Shown here one piece after another: positions 1-13,300 of a stretch of 64,000 nt of DNA. How positions within the stretch are numbered: position 1 is the stretch's first letter; each line of letters opens with the position of its first letter. The position numbers and the translations under genes are program-made. The notes beneath the pieces are model-generated. The model was not told the origin of the DNA. It saw only the letters and a list, made by a program, of their open reading frames with translations, and did no database searches. Source of the stretch: Malachius bipustulatus (Eukaryota; Arthropoda; Insecta; Coleoptera; Melyridae); the NCBI GenBank assembly GCA_910589415.1, contig OU342630.1:71668186-71732185 (forward strand). Direction: 5' to 3'.

Positions 1-356
1 AGCAAGGATGATACTTTGAGGCCTTATTTCTCAACTATTACTCTTGCCGGTGCAAAAAAAACAGTTAAGTTAACAATTAGCAGATTACTTCGTTATATCT
101 CTTATTGTTGGTCGACTATACCACTTTAAGATATCAGCGTACGAGTATCTTTATACCTGTTGGGTCTCGGTGTGGAATTTACCTATGAAATTACAGGTAC
201 TTAAATATGTCCAAGTCGTCAAAAGATTACTGGTGTGCAATTTACCTGTGCCCTCTTGAAATTATGAACTGCTTACCTTCCATAGTTGCCAAACTGACCT
301 TTTAAAAGAAGGTCTGAATATTTGTGTCAGTCACAAGATATAAAATAACACATAAT

Positions 357-512
357 ATGCCCGTATTCACAAACGATAATTTCCTATATAATTACGTAAT
401 CAATTATCTCCATCTCATTCTAATGCTAAAAAACTGTAGGTATATCTTCATCCCATTTATTTAATTATTTTCGGGATATAACAGGACAGGAATACTTTGT
501 GAATACGGGCAT
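357..512. mobile_element. 156-bp MITE nested in the left palindrome arm
   Basis: The 17-bp terminal inverted repeats are perfect: ATGCCCGTATTCACAAA at 357-373 and its complement at 496-512. The opposite arm of the surrounding palindrome (around 1998-2015) lacks this segment and so serves as the empty site. There is no coding capacity. Confidence 0.8.
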
Positions 513-691
513 TTTAGGTACTTAAATATAGAGTTGTTACTTCAAATTCAAAGTATGTATGCAATAATTCTTATTTACTTTTACATTTCAGAATTTTTAA
601 CTTTCATTTTCATCACTGGCATGGTCGGATTATTTATGTCTGTCGCATTGAACAGAAAAAGAGTAATATTGTTTTGAGTTTTTTTCATATC

Positions 692-1075
692 ATAAAAAAA
701 AATTAATTAGATACCTATTTCCACAGGTTTAATAAATTATGCATGAGAAAAAAATAACCGCATAAGGTCTTACATCGTAAACAGTAAAATTTTAAGGAAC
801 AGTTATTGCGGGTGTGCATAAATAACATTTCCATGCCTTATGAGTATTTACACTGCAATTATTGTATTATTGCAGGCTGCAGTGCAGGTAACAAAAGATG
901 TACCTACCTAAATTTTTGGAAGGACTTTACCTGCCTACAGACTTCTCACGATGGTTGTTACTTGTAAGTTTCGTTACTTTATTGGGAATAAGAATAATAA
1001 ACAGCTTTTGCTTTTCATAAATCATAATTTTCTCTTATTAGTGATGGTAATATTTATTTATTCTTTTTAATTTGA
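692..1075. mobile_element. Second insertion in the left palindrome arm
   Basis: About 380 bp here interrupts the alignment between the two palindrome arms. The right arm runs straight from the CATATCATAA-like sequence to ATCGCATTTTCT. The insert is AT-rich with no clear terminal repeats or reading frame. It could instead be a deletion in the right arm. Confidence 0.5.
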
Positions 1076-2370
1076 ACTTTATTATCGCATTTTCTAAATT
1101 AAAGTGAAATATCCTGTATATACCGACAATATATAGTGCAAAGTATGTTTATACAGGCCGTCAAAAAGTTCGCACTATACGGGAAAATTTTATTTTCATC
1201 TTTTTTGAATTTTTTTTTTTGTAAAACAAATATTATAAACATAAGCTATAGAAGTGTTGCAGGGATGAACCAGTCTATAAAACAAAAACACTGCTAAAGA
1301 TATTTTGTTCAGTCTGGCAACGATGCAACTGGTCTAAAAATTCTCAGGTAAGTAGGTGCTTGGTCAACTCACCCATGGGATTAAAACACAGCGAGGTATT
1401 TTGGTCGAACTGGTATACTCAGGCATTTGTAGCCCTTTCGGGTGCACTGAGCGAGCAGTGAGCATTATTAGATGCGGAGGATACCAGTTCGACCAAAATA
1501 CCCTGCTGTGCTTTAATCCCATGGGTGAGTTCGACCAAGCACCTACTTACCTGAGAATTCTTAGACCACTTGCATTGTTGCCAGACTGAACAAAATATCT
1601 CTAGCAGTGTTTTTGTTTTATAGACTGGTTCATCCCTGCAACACTTCTATAGCTTATATTTTATAATATTTGTTTTTACAAAAAAAAAAAAATTCAAAAA
1701 AGATGAAAATAAAATTTTCCCGTATAGTGCGAACTTTTTGGCGGCCTGTATAAATATACTTTGCACTATATATATTGTCGGTATATACAGGATATTTCAC
1801 TTTAATTTAGAAAATGCGATCATAAAGTTATGATATGAAGAAAAACTCAAAACAATGTTACTCTTTCTGTTCAATGAGACAGACATAATCAGACCATGCC
1901 AGTGATGAAAATGAAAGTTAAAAATTGTGAAATGTAAAAGTAAATAAGAATTATTGCATACTTTGAATTTGAAGTAACAAATTTATATTTAAGTACCTAC
2001 CTAAGTGTGTTATTTTATATCTTGTGACTGACACAAATATTCAGACCTTATTAAAGATCGGTTTGGCAACTATGGAAGGTAAGCAGTTCATAATTTCAAG
2101 AAATTCTCCAATTTCCTGTTTTATGACCGGAACGAATGTTAATCCTTGAGTTCGACGTTAAGGGATTAAAATTGAGTATCTTGGTCGAACTCGCATGCGC
2201 CCATTAAATGAAACTTTAATAAAACTAATGATTGATAACCAACGTAGATTTTGATGTGTAATAATGGGGACAATTAATTATTAACAATGAAACATTTATT
2301 TATTAAATGGGCCAGTAATTCATTACTGAAAGCTCCAAATACAATTTAGTATTGCATATTATATAGGGGT

Positions 2371-2637
2371 TGACCCATCGAAAACCAAACAGATCTAATA
2401 CGAGAAAAAATCCGAAACAGGTCAATTTTGTAATAGAGAGGGAATTTTTGGGTGACAAATTGAACAATCCAAGTTCATTCCCTTATTGGTAGGGAACTGC
2501 CCCTTTGCTAATCATAATAGGATCGAGTGACATACATGATTTGAAATGTATATTTGAAAGTCTCGTTTTTTTTTCAAATTTTTTTTTTACTTTATAATAT
2601 CCAAATTGATTAGTCTCTTTCGTTTCCGATGGGCTTA
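2371..2637. repeat. Small inverted-repeat element
   Basis: The ends GACCCATCGAAAACCAAACA (from 2371) and the complement of CGTTTCCGATGGGCTTA (ending 2637) form imperfect terminal inverted repeats that continue into AGATCTAAT / ATTAGTCTCT. It is MITE-like and non-coding. Confidence 0.5.
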
Positions 2638-2703
2638 CTTGTCCGAAAGTCTCATTTTAATAATTTATCCCACGTAGCAGAGACACGTGACGGCTCGTGA
2701 TTA

Positions 2704-2741
2704 TGACGTCATATATTGGTGATCATTGGTCGCTGACGTCA
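2704..2741. promoter_or_regulatory. Pair of perfect CRE palindromes
   Basis: TGACGTCA occurs at 2704-2711 and again at 2734-2741. Near-matches TGACGTAA and AGACGTCA follow within 110 bp. TGACGTCA is the binding site of CREB/ATF bZIP factors. The pair lies about 1.2 kb upstream of the inferred start site of the peptide-precursor gene. TGACGTCA also occurs near both ends of the foldback at 6713-7322, so a repeat origin is possible. Confidence 0.35.
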
Positions 2742-3883
2742 GCAACCTATAAGTGATATTTAAAAAACGTCATTTCAATACCTCACAGTTGTTTCAGTCA
2801 TTTTAATCTGACGTAATTAAAGACAACCGACAGGAGACGTCAAAGAACCGTCTAGCGTCTTAAAGAAGACTAAGTACTAACATTTCCTGCGTTTTAGATC
2901 AAAACTTGCAGTCAAAATATTTCACACTGAAAATTACACTACACAAAGATAAATGAGCAAAAAGCTGAAATTTCTAAATTTACCACCACATAACTTATAT
3001 AAAAAATTAATTTTCTCTGGAACTAAAATTCACACCATGGATCTAAGTGTGTTCAATTTTTTTTAAGGAGACACTTATGACAAAAAAATGAAAAAATAAA
3101 AAAAAATCGAATATGGTGCGAACTTTTTAACTGGCACTGGACATTATTATATTTTATAAGTGTGTATTTTTCAAAAAAGTTATTAAAAAACGTATCTGAA
3201 CTTTATTTTATAAATAGATCTAAGATCCTGATCAGATTAATAATTGGAAAATATTCGCAATCATTATAGAAAGTCGGGTAAAGTGTACACAAAAATAATT
3301 ATAATGATATCTCCAAATTTTCTAGGTTTTGAGGAAATTAAAACAATTGCAGTTATTATTTCCCGTTTGTCAAGCAAGTGAGAGCAAGAGTGTCACCTCA
3401 GAGGTCTTGATGTTATTCAATATCCGCAAATATTGTAAAAATTTAATAAAAGAGATACGGATAATTTACAACGAGCTCACTTGTAGTTTTCGAAAAAAAA
3501 AAGAAATTAGGCAAAATGGATGACGGTACGTACCTAATCTTGGGTACATGAGCTCAATTTCATCTTGTCGTTTTTTAATTATTATAATTTTGATAAAATT
3601 ATTATATTTTCTGAACTGCTTTAATTGTAGTTGTTAAAAAATAGATGTCTTATTATAATAGATACAAGAAAAAATAAAGTAAAGTTTGTTTTAAAATGCA
3701 AAATAATTCAAAGGACTAAATAAAACCGGCAACTGTATTTCCTGGTTTTATAAAATGAGACTGATTTTCGGATTGCAGATTACAAACTCGCCTACAATCT
3801 AAATGCTGAGATTTATCTTTAGTTGTTGAATTGTATCGATAAAAAGGGGAGGGGAATGCTGCGATGGTAATATCAAAGGAAGG
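2742..3883. other. Non-coding stretch upstream of the peptide gene
   Basis: AT-rich DNA with a few short frames and no recognisable gene. It contains a GTGCGAACTTTTTAACTGGCA motif near 3116 that resembles GTTCGCAC sequences in the palindrome at 255-2100. I see no other structure. Confidence 0.4.
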
Positions 3884-3919
3884 TATATATACAGGCACTT
3901 TATTTCGATTCCTTCAGCG
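3884..3919 (+). promoter_or_regulatory. TATA box plus initiator of the peptide-precursor gene
   Basis: TATATATA at 3884-3891 is followed by TTCAGCGC, whose TCAG (3914-3917) resembles an arthropod initiator. The distance from the first T of the TATA box to the initiator A is 32 bp, the canonical spacing. Transcription from about 3916 would give a 224-nt 5' UTR before the ATG at 4140. Confidence 0.6.
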
Positions 3920-4064
3920 CAGATCTTAACGAGAATTATCAATCACAGTTTGTTGTGGACTTGTAGATAAACCTTTAATAAATCAATCATTGCGTGTATC
4001 AATAGCAGCTTCAGGTATTAGTATTAACTAAAGCTATTAGTGTCCAGGTTCTCGGGATTCTAAT

Positions 4065-4094
4065 ATGATCTCAAGTGTCGTTTTGAAGTTTTAA
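4065..4094 (+). other. Upstream open reading frame, 9 codons
   Basis: ATG at 4065 opens a nine-codon frame ending in TAA at 4094, inside the inferred 5' UTR and 45 nt before the main ATG. It could dampen translation of the precursor. Function is inferred only. Confidence 0.35.
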
Positions 4095-4139
4095 ATTATA
4101 TAATACTCGAGTTCCTAAATCTTAAGCTGCATCTCCGTG

Positions 4140-4337
4140 ATGGTTAACAAGTTTGAAACTTTGAAGGACTCGCGCGTAAAGCGCGATATCCTCCTAATAA
4201 CAAGGATTATAAAAGTTGGATTGGTGATTGCATTCGGAAATACTCTTTGTGTAAACGCAGCGCCAATTATATCTGAATCTGATTCGTACGTGGAAAATAA
4301 TAAGGTTATTCTTCTTGATGACAACTATGTTCATGCG
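4140..4337 (+). CDS. Peptide precursor exon 1 (signal peptide)
   Basis: Sixty-six codons from ATG 4140 to GCG 4337, followed by donor GTAAGT. A GTG three bases upstream is not a plausible start. The exon encodes the leader and the first part of the acidic propeptide. It ends in phase 0, matching exon 2. Confidence 0.7.
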
Positions 4338-7300
4338 GTAAGTTTTATTCTTTTATTTTTCTACTTAGATGGTAGATATTAATTTCCCAATAAAATTTTT
4401 TAAATAGGTAGGTAAGGTACTCTTATATCTACTCTTACAAGGTGATTCAGAGGGTGGTAAGAAAGTATCATAAATGTTGAAGAGCTTGTAGATAAAGCTA
4501 AAATATGAAGAAAATTCAAATAAATTTTTTTCCGAAAATGTTTTTTAACCAAAAGTGTTTAAATGTCGATCGAACGGTTTTTTTTTTTGTATCTTTCTAC
4601 AGAATGGAGCAATGATTCTGAATTTTTGTGTACAAATTTTCTATTTAATAACCTGCACTTGAAGAAATTCTGGGTGTTACCGAAGCACCCAGTGGCGTAG
4701 AATATGGGGTCACACGACACCTTTTGCTTCATAAAAAATTTGAAAATCTGTTTTTTCGGAATGCCAGATTAAATTGCCTGTTTTCTCAATCGTGTTTTAG
4801 TATTTTGTTTAACTTCAATTTTTCATCATTTATCTTCTATTACTATTTATCAGGTAATCTTGCTCCCTAATTTTTCGTTCGTAATTATTCGATCCAGAGA
4901 TTAGATACCTATATCATTTAATTTTTAGAAAATTATTAGGAGTTAGTATATCTCAACAAGAGCAATAAAAGATAAATAATAAATAGGTAATAAATATTAA
5001 AAAATACAAAGAAAAACTGGTAAACAATATTGAATTTTTCTCCAAAACAGTGCGACCTATCCAAATTTTATAAGTATGCCTTTTTGCAGTATTTTTTATG
5101 AGGCAAAACGTGTCATGTGACCTAGGATTTTACGCCACTGGGTGCTTCGTGCTTCGGTAAATCCGCAGTTTTTTAAAATATAGGTTATTGAATAGAATAC
5201 AAAAATTCAGAATTATTGGCCCATTCTGATGATGGATACAAAAAAAAAAAAAAAAATTCGCAGATCGACACTTAAACTATTTCAGTTAAAAAACATTAAT
5301 TATTTGAATTAATTAAAATTTACTTGAATTTTCCTAATATTTTAGTTTCATCTACAACCCCTTCAATTTATGATACTTACTGAATCACTGAATCACCTTA
5401 TGTACAGTAGTGACATCCGAAAATTATACACAAAACAGGATTTTTTTTATTAGTAAGATTTAAAATAAATTATGCAGAAAGGGTGTGCCCAGTGCATGCT
5501 CTGAAACTTATTTGACACATAATAATTTTAAGTTGCGATGCGTAGTGTACAGGGTGGTACAAAAAATATAAAACTTGACAAGGATGAAGTAGGTAGGTAC
5601 TTACCCTTGTTTGTGAAGATATTAAAAATATATGAAAAAAAGTGGTTTCGAATAAGAAAATTTAAACTCCGATATGAATTTGTAGCTTTATTTTAATGCT
5701 TTAATTTTTTTGCCTCAGCCCTATAAAACAAAATGTTAAATTGTTAGTAAGCTTTGGATTTTGTTTGCCACAGGATCTTGACGTTAAAGTACCTTAAAAA
5801 AACTGTTTATAACAGTTTTAATTAAGATTTATATCAGGATTTCATTTAACAAAAATTGAGATTAGTTGAATCATTAAAATACCAAATAACAAAAAAATTG
5901 AGCATTTTTTCCAAAAAATAATAATATAGTACATAGGTACATAATAGTAATAATTCAAGTCAAAAAAATTTTTATAATTTTTTATTATGATTCAAATCAA
6001 ATTATATCAATTATTAGGTAATACAACTGAATAAATAAATATTATAATATTATGCATAAAAAATATGCAGTAGATAAAAAAAAATTAAGGTTATTCTTAT
6101 TAACTATTGTTATACATATTAATAATTTATTAGCTTAAAACTGTTAATTAAAATGTCTGAATGGCGCCAGTCAGTATAACGCGAAACAACCTATTATATT
6201 TATGCAAATCATAGTCAACAATTATTATTATAAAAAAAATAATAAGTAGTCGTAGTTATACGTATCTACCTATAAATTATCCATTCACAATCTGCTAAAA
6301 TATTGTTAAAATCTTGACATGTTATTTTACTATACAGGGTGCATGGCTAACTTTTCACTGTTCAGCTTGTATTTACTGAAATATGAAAGATATAAAAAAA
6401 GTTAAATTTTAAAATTGTCAAACTCTTTACAAACAATGATGTATACCTATTACTTTTACCTGGCTATTCAGTTTTAAATATCTGTCCAGCTGGAAAATGA
6501 AAAGACAGTCCACCCTACACCCTGTATAGATATTTTGCAGTTGTTTACAAATTGATTCAAAATACAATTCAAGATTTTTGTTCATTGATAACATAAGTGT
6601 CTATACAATAAGTATGAGTAAACTTTCTTTTATACAGTGTGAAAAGTTAGTATCGCATAAATTCAATAACTCTGTTGATATTAATTTTTTGAAAAAAATG
6701 TTGACTAGAAATTCTGACTCTGGCAAATATTTTCACCAACCTATTTTCAGTTCATTATGTCATTTGTTTTTCATGATATGACGTCATCAATTTTTTTTTT
6801 AATGAATTTATATTTTTAATTATTGATTTTGGTAGTAGCTACTTTTTATTCCTTTTCCAACCGTATACAATTTCCAATATGCTAAATTTGAAAAAAAATT
6901 AAAAAAGGCAGTCTTGAAGTTAAAATATTAAAAATCGTTTTTTTTTTTAAATATGGAAAACAGTTGAAAAATCATATCGAGAAGGCATAGTAAGGTAATG
7001 ACGATGACTTCGTGAGTCAAACATTTAACTAAAAAAAAATTATAAATGAATTCTGAATTTTTTTATTTTATAAGCCGGAAACTAGATAAGTTTTTCCTAA
7101 TTAAATATTTTTTAATATTTGCACTTTTAGACTGTTTTCCCCCATTTTTTTCAAAAATAACCTACTGGTAATTTTATACAGTTGGAGAAGAAATAAAAAG
7201 AACTACCAAAATCAATAATAGAAAATATAGGTTGTCATTAAAGAAAAATTAATGACGTCATAACATGAAAACAAATGACATAAGGAACTGAACTATAGGC

Positions 7301-10300
7301 TGAGAATATTTGCTACAGTCAAAATCGCTACACCTAAGTACTCCTTCGATATTTTTCACATAAAAATAATATCAGTGGAATTATTGAATTTATCTACTCC
7401 TATTAGATAACAAATCAATTATTAGTCTAATTTTAACGAAGTAAGGGCATTACTATTGCCCTATCGAATAATAGTGTCAGGTCGATTGAACAATGAGCTC
7501 ATTATTCAATCGTGAATGTCAATTGTTTAACTTTACCACCCTATTCTGTTGTACGTTTGGCAGATTCAAACTACTGACTACTGTCAATGGTTCACTGATG
7601 TGAAAGTAGAGTCCCTAAACGTTTATTTTACGTTTAATAGAATGTTATAAAAATATGAAAGTCGCAGAATACTAGGATGATTTTGATCTTTCAACTACTA
7701 TAGCATACGAAGCTACTTATCATAATACTAAAATGAACATGTTTTAGTATCCGTGCGTAGTTTATAAAGCGTAGTCAACCGCTGTGAAAGCTGATGCCTT
7801 TGGAACGCTGCCAATAGGTTTAGTCGACTGACAGTAGTGACAGCTAATCACGATAACCTAACATTCACATTTGTTTATGTTTAGTTTTATTTTACAATAC
7901 AAATTATTGTATTATAAAAATTAAACTTAAAATTATTATAAACAGAATAATACGCCTTCGAAGAAAATCACATCTTGAATAATAATACACCACCTGATAT
8001 AAATAGGGGAAAAGCAACAAATGCATCAATAAATGGTTTACATAAATATACAGGATGTCCCAGCTTATTCGAAGCGGTCTCTGTAGGCCAAACGATGGAT
8101 TTTTTCAAAAAAAAAATTTGCAAATTCAAGTACAGAATCTAAATGGCCATAATGTAAAATTATTTTGGAGTATACAGAGTGTCCCATATGACAGTGGCAT
8201 ATCAAAGTTATGTTTTTTTAAATGTAATGCTCCTATGTTATTGCATTTTTAGATTGTCTGAGAAGAGAAAATAAGATTGGCTGTTACAGTTGGTATTTAA
8301 ATTCAGAAGTTTTTGAGTTATAAACAAGTGAAAATCGTAATTTTTGAAGTTCAAGGCCCTGTACAAGGAAAACGGCTTAAGATAGAGAAAAACGGCTTAC
8401 ATGTCCTTATTTTACTTTTTCATGTACTATCCTATGATGTATTTATACAGGGTGATAAAATTTTTTAAAAATTCTGAGATTTCTCCACGAGACACCAAAT
8501 AAAAAAATCAAAGAAAGTACAAATGTTTCGACACCATAGGAGAGTACATAAAAAGTTAAAATAGGGACATGCAAGCCGTTTTTCTCTATCTTCAGCAGTT
8601 TTCGTTATACAGGGCCTTGAACTTGAAAAATGACGATTTTCACTTGTTTATAACTCAAAAACTTCTGTATTTAAACACCAACTGTAAAAGCCAATCATAT
8701 TTTCTCTTCTCAGACAATCTAAAAATGCAATAACATAGGATCATTCCATTTAAAAAAACATAACTTTGATATGCCACTGTCATATGGGACACTCTGTATA
8801 CTCCAAAATAATTTTAAATTATGGCCATTGTGATTCTGTACTTGAATTTTCAAAAAGTTTTTTGAAAAAGTCCATCGTTTGGCCTACAGAGACCGCTTCG
8901 AATAAGCTGGGACACCCTGTATAATAAATAAATAAATAAATAATATAAATGCCTGAAAAATCAAAAAAGTGAAATACGATGCGCGACGAAATCTTTCACC
9001 CTGATTTTGTAATTTTTCTCCTTTTAAAGTTTTTTACAAATTTTCAGTCGACAGTGAGGTATGTAATATTTTCTGTACTTTTGCAATATTTCAATAACCA
9101 AATTATTTACTTAAAGAGAACCATATTTTTTAATAAATAAAACTGCAATTCATAAAACTTTTTTACATAAAAATTTAATTCTACCGTAAATAAAATTATT
9201 TTTATTCAAGTAGATAAAGTATAGTATTCCACTCGCGCATAATGGCTATTATCCACTTAGAAGTTACAGCACTCGCCAGAGGCTCGTGCTGTAATTTTCA
9301 TCTTCGTGGATAATAGCTATCATTATGCGCTTGTTGAATAATATACTATTATGCTTTAGTAACTTTTCACACTGTACAGGGTGAGGTCGTTTTCCGTAAT
9401 CTTGGCCCATTTTCAATCTAAGCTGTTTTGAAAATGGAAAATTGCGATTTTCATTTGTTTATATATCTCATAAATCACTCGTTACAAACTTGGACTATTA
9501 ACACCGTTGTTATTAAATTTTCTCAGACTCTGAAATTCAGAATCTGAAAATGTAATTATACACAGGGTGTCTCATTTAAAATAAGAAAGTTGATGGCAAC
9601 TTCCGGAATAACCGGAAGCGGTGTGGGGTTCTAAGTATTTTAGTTCAGCTTGTCAAAATTGAAATCATACATGTGCAGATTTATAGACTTCTACTCAAAA
9701 GAAGAAAAACACGGGAGAAAAATTTATCAGTGGCGTAGTAGATAAGGGGAAACCATACAGTTACAAGACCGTTCTTATCAAAATTGTTCCGGAATTCAAT
9801 AAAATATGCGACTAAAATTCCTACAGTTCGAAAAATAGTCCGGTATCTTAATTTTTTAACAAAAAGTCTGGATTTGTAATAAAGTACCTATACCTATTAT
9901 AGTAACAGTAGGTATCTATGTTCGTAAATTTATTATAACAGACTAGGTTGACATTTTTTTATATGAACTTCCTCTGGCTAGAGAGACAGGTTGTATTTAA
10001 AATTATTATAATAGCGAAAAAAACCCAGGCCAAATACCTTTTTAATCTGATTTTTAATTCATTCTGAATACTTCAATGTTAAAGTGGCGTTTTTGAATAC
10101 CTACCTACATAAAATATGGGCTATAAGGTTTTTCCATTACCATAATTTATGTTATGTACTTGAAGTTATTTATAGTCCTATAGGTATATACAGAGTGTCT
10201 CATTAGCGCGTCAAAGAAATTTTACCTTTAGGAATTTTAACGTAAAATTAAATCAATCGTAAAATTCCTCTAATAACGAGTTAGCGCATTTTCTTAAATT

Positions 10301-13300
10301 ATTTTTCTTTTTTGCATTTATTGAAAATTCAGAGAAATCCCTTGATCAAATTGACACTCTCGATATCTAAAATATAAACTCGTCTATAAGGTACACCACA
10401 GCCGACATTATAATGTTGGAAAAAATATAGTAAATGACAAATGACGCTATGAACATCACCAAAACGAAGATACGTCATGATATGACAATCTAACAAAATT
10501 ATAATCCCTTAGTATCCCTGATTACTGATCTCTAACCACTGCAGAACTATTTATTCATATAAATAAATAATAATAAAATCAATAATTTATGAATAGTCCC
10601 AAAAAAAAAACAGATTCGAACTTTATTATACAATAGGCCAGGAGCCAGGATAAGAATAAATAGCATGGAATCTCGGAAATCGTTAGAGATACAGGGTGGG
10701 TTGTGATAAAAAAAATTAAGCAATTTAGTGCTCAATGATAGCCTGTTGAGAAAATCTGAAAATTCCTCTCACTTCCAGAGATATTCGAAAGAAACCGAAA
10801 TACTCCGATTTCATTTTTATTTTTTTCTGAAGTTATTTTGAAAGATGCGATAAAAGAATAAAAGGCACCTTCTCATTGCTACTTCTTTAGCTCCACAAGA
10901 TGGCTTTCACAAAGTTTCAGGCCTACATTTAGTTTCGAAGCATTCACCAACAACTTTATTTTTTTATATGGCTCGTAAGAAAAGTCCTACTCCCATATTT
11001 AGATAGCATTTCCAATTACGAATTCAACAATGTAGGTATATCAGCGTATGGTTTTATGGAAACTTTGCAAACGCCATCTTGTTGAGCTCAATTAGCAATG
11101 AAAAAGTGTCCTTTGGTTTTTTATATCTTTGCAAATAACTTCTGAAAAAAAAATGAAATCGTTAGACTTAGTTTTTTTCTCGAATGTCTCCGGATGTAAG
11201 TGGAATTTTCTGGTTCTCTCAAAAGAATATCATTGACCACTAAATTGCGCAACTTTTGGCTGAATCAACCACACTGAATTTCTCATGGTTTCCGAGATCC
11301 ATATTTGCTGTTCGCTCTTATCCTGGACACACTGTACCTATATCTTTTAATCATAACTGAGGCCTTATTATTATAATACTCAGAGAGAAGACTATTTCAT
11401 GTACAAATAATTTTATTATGACTATTATGTATGACCTTTGATATTTTTTCAATAATGGCTATACAGTAAATGCCTACAGTATATTCTCTTATCATACAAA
11501 AAGTAGGCCATTATTAGTGCAATAAATTTTTCATTGTACTCATGGGTTGGCGTCAAATTGGTCCTGATTTAAATATAACAAATAAACTAGAAACAATTTC
11601 ACAATTCTTTGTTATTACATACTCAAATGTTTAATAAACAGTAAGAAACTAAATACAACATTAGCCGTCCTTACAGTTATTTTGGGTTTGGATTATTTAG
11701 GTAAACGGGTTTAAGTTTTTTCTTAGAAAAGGACAAACTTATTCTATTCTTTAGGAATGGTTATTAAAAGTGAAAAAACTTTACTCGTCTAACACAGTCT
11801 GCGGAATCTGAAGCGCGGGGAATAGGAATTATGCATATAACAGACAGGGAGATAATACTCTAAGGGTGAGATATACTCCTGAAGAAGAATGCTTATAAGA
11901 CCATTGACAAAAACCGAGACAAAAACAAACATCAAATAATAAAGAATCCATTTTATTATATTCCACTTATTTTTTGATATCAGTTGCGGTAAAGTCCTAC
12001 TTCTAAACCCTGGGACACCCGGGCTTATGAAAGCAGAATCAAAATCCTTAGATCATATAAGGCCTGTAGGAAGGTTTGCAATCCTCGAGGTCCTCCACTG
12101 AAGACCAGACACACCAGTGGCGGCTGGTGATACTTTTCACAAGCAGGTCATTTAAAAATCGCCGACCACCTAAGAAAGGGAAATAAACAACACCCTAAAT
12201 GCGCCGCAGGCGAAATTTTTTGAGTGTTCAAGGTCACGCAATTTCCCAGTAGTTTAAAATAAAATTAAAGAGTTTTGAACTTGAGGTCTATTCTTCTGTC
12301 TTTGCAATTTGCAAAGTTTTCAATTACAAGTTCATTGAAGTTTTCAATAAAAAACCGAAAAATCAGAAACCGAGTAAACCGACACCAGCACCAGCACCAC
12401 CACGTGTTCGTATTTCCGTCGAGTTGTGTGTCTCGTCTGCGTCTCTCTCTCTCGTCTACACCGAATCCCGATTTCCCGAACCACCAACCCACACATCACG
12501 CACACCCGCCCCCCCCCCCCCCCCCCAATCGACGCGACAGTAACGCGACCGACAGTGATTTTCCCGTGTTGCCGCGGTACGTTTTTTGATGAGAAATTAA
12601 AAATGTACCAATATGGTACTTTTGCCAATTAACTATGTTTATTATTTAATTACTTAGCCTAAATGACATAATTTTAAATTCATAATGGTTCATTCGATCA
12701 ATATTTAAAGCTACAAAATGTTCATTGCGAGACATAATATACAATTTAAATATGTGATTGCATACCTACATACAATAATAGGCAAGTTTTAATAATAAAA
12801 TTGCAAAAATGAAAAATGTACCAGAATAGCATTGAACTTTAACTTTAAAATGTAGTACCAGCAAAAATAAAATGTACCAAATGTGATACAAATGTACCAC
12901 CGCGGCAACACTGCACATCGAAATCTCTGGTCTGTGGTTAGAATCTTTGGTCCCGCCCCCACTGGGCGTTGACCTTCAAGTACAGAATGGGACCGTCTTA
13001 AATACAGGCAAAGTTGCTATTATACCTATCTCGCTCCAGCACATAGGCAAAGGCATCTTATTCTTTAAACCAAGGTGGTCAACTGCTTCGTTGACCCACG
13101 TCCCAGATCCTCGCCACTATCTTCCCGGGAATTACAAAATAACAACTACCTATATAAGTTAAGTTAATTACTGGAATTACATACTAATATAATTATTATT
13201 AGTTTTAGTTTATGATACACTATAAAATTACTTGAGGTGGTTAATTTATTTGGGAGGTCATTGACCAAATGACCTAATGGAGAAACCGCCACTGAGACAC

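Larger units (their letters stand above)
255..2100. repeat. Large foldback (palindromic) element
   Basis: The left arm (255-1417) and right arm (1480-2100) are reverse complements over about 620 bp, with a 62-bp spacer at 1418-1479. The outer ends pair as CTTGAAATTATGAACTGCTT against its complement ending at 2100. The innermost ends pair as GGTATTTTGGTCGAACTGGT against ACCAGTTCGACCAAAATACC. The left arm is longer only because it carries two insertions (357-512 and about 692-1075) that the right arm lacks. No protein is visible inside. A transcript would fold into a very long hairpin. It is probably a foldback transposon or an inverted duplication. Confidence 0.85.

Noticed and set aside
12275..12632. 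Overlapping frames with Pro-rich or Gly-rich runs on both strands
   Set aside because: They arise from the poly-C tract inside a hAT-type MITE and show no conserved protein.
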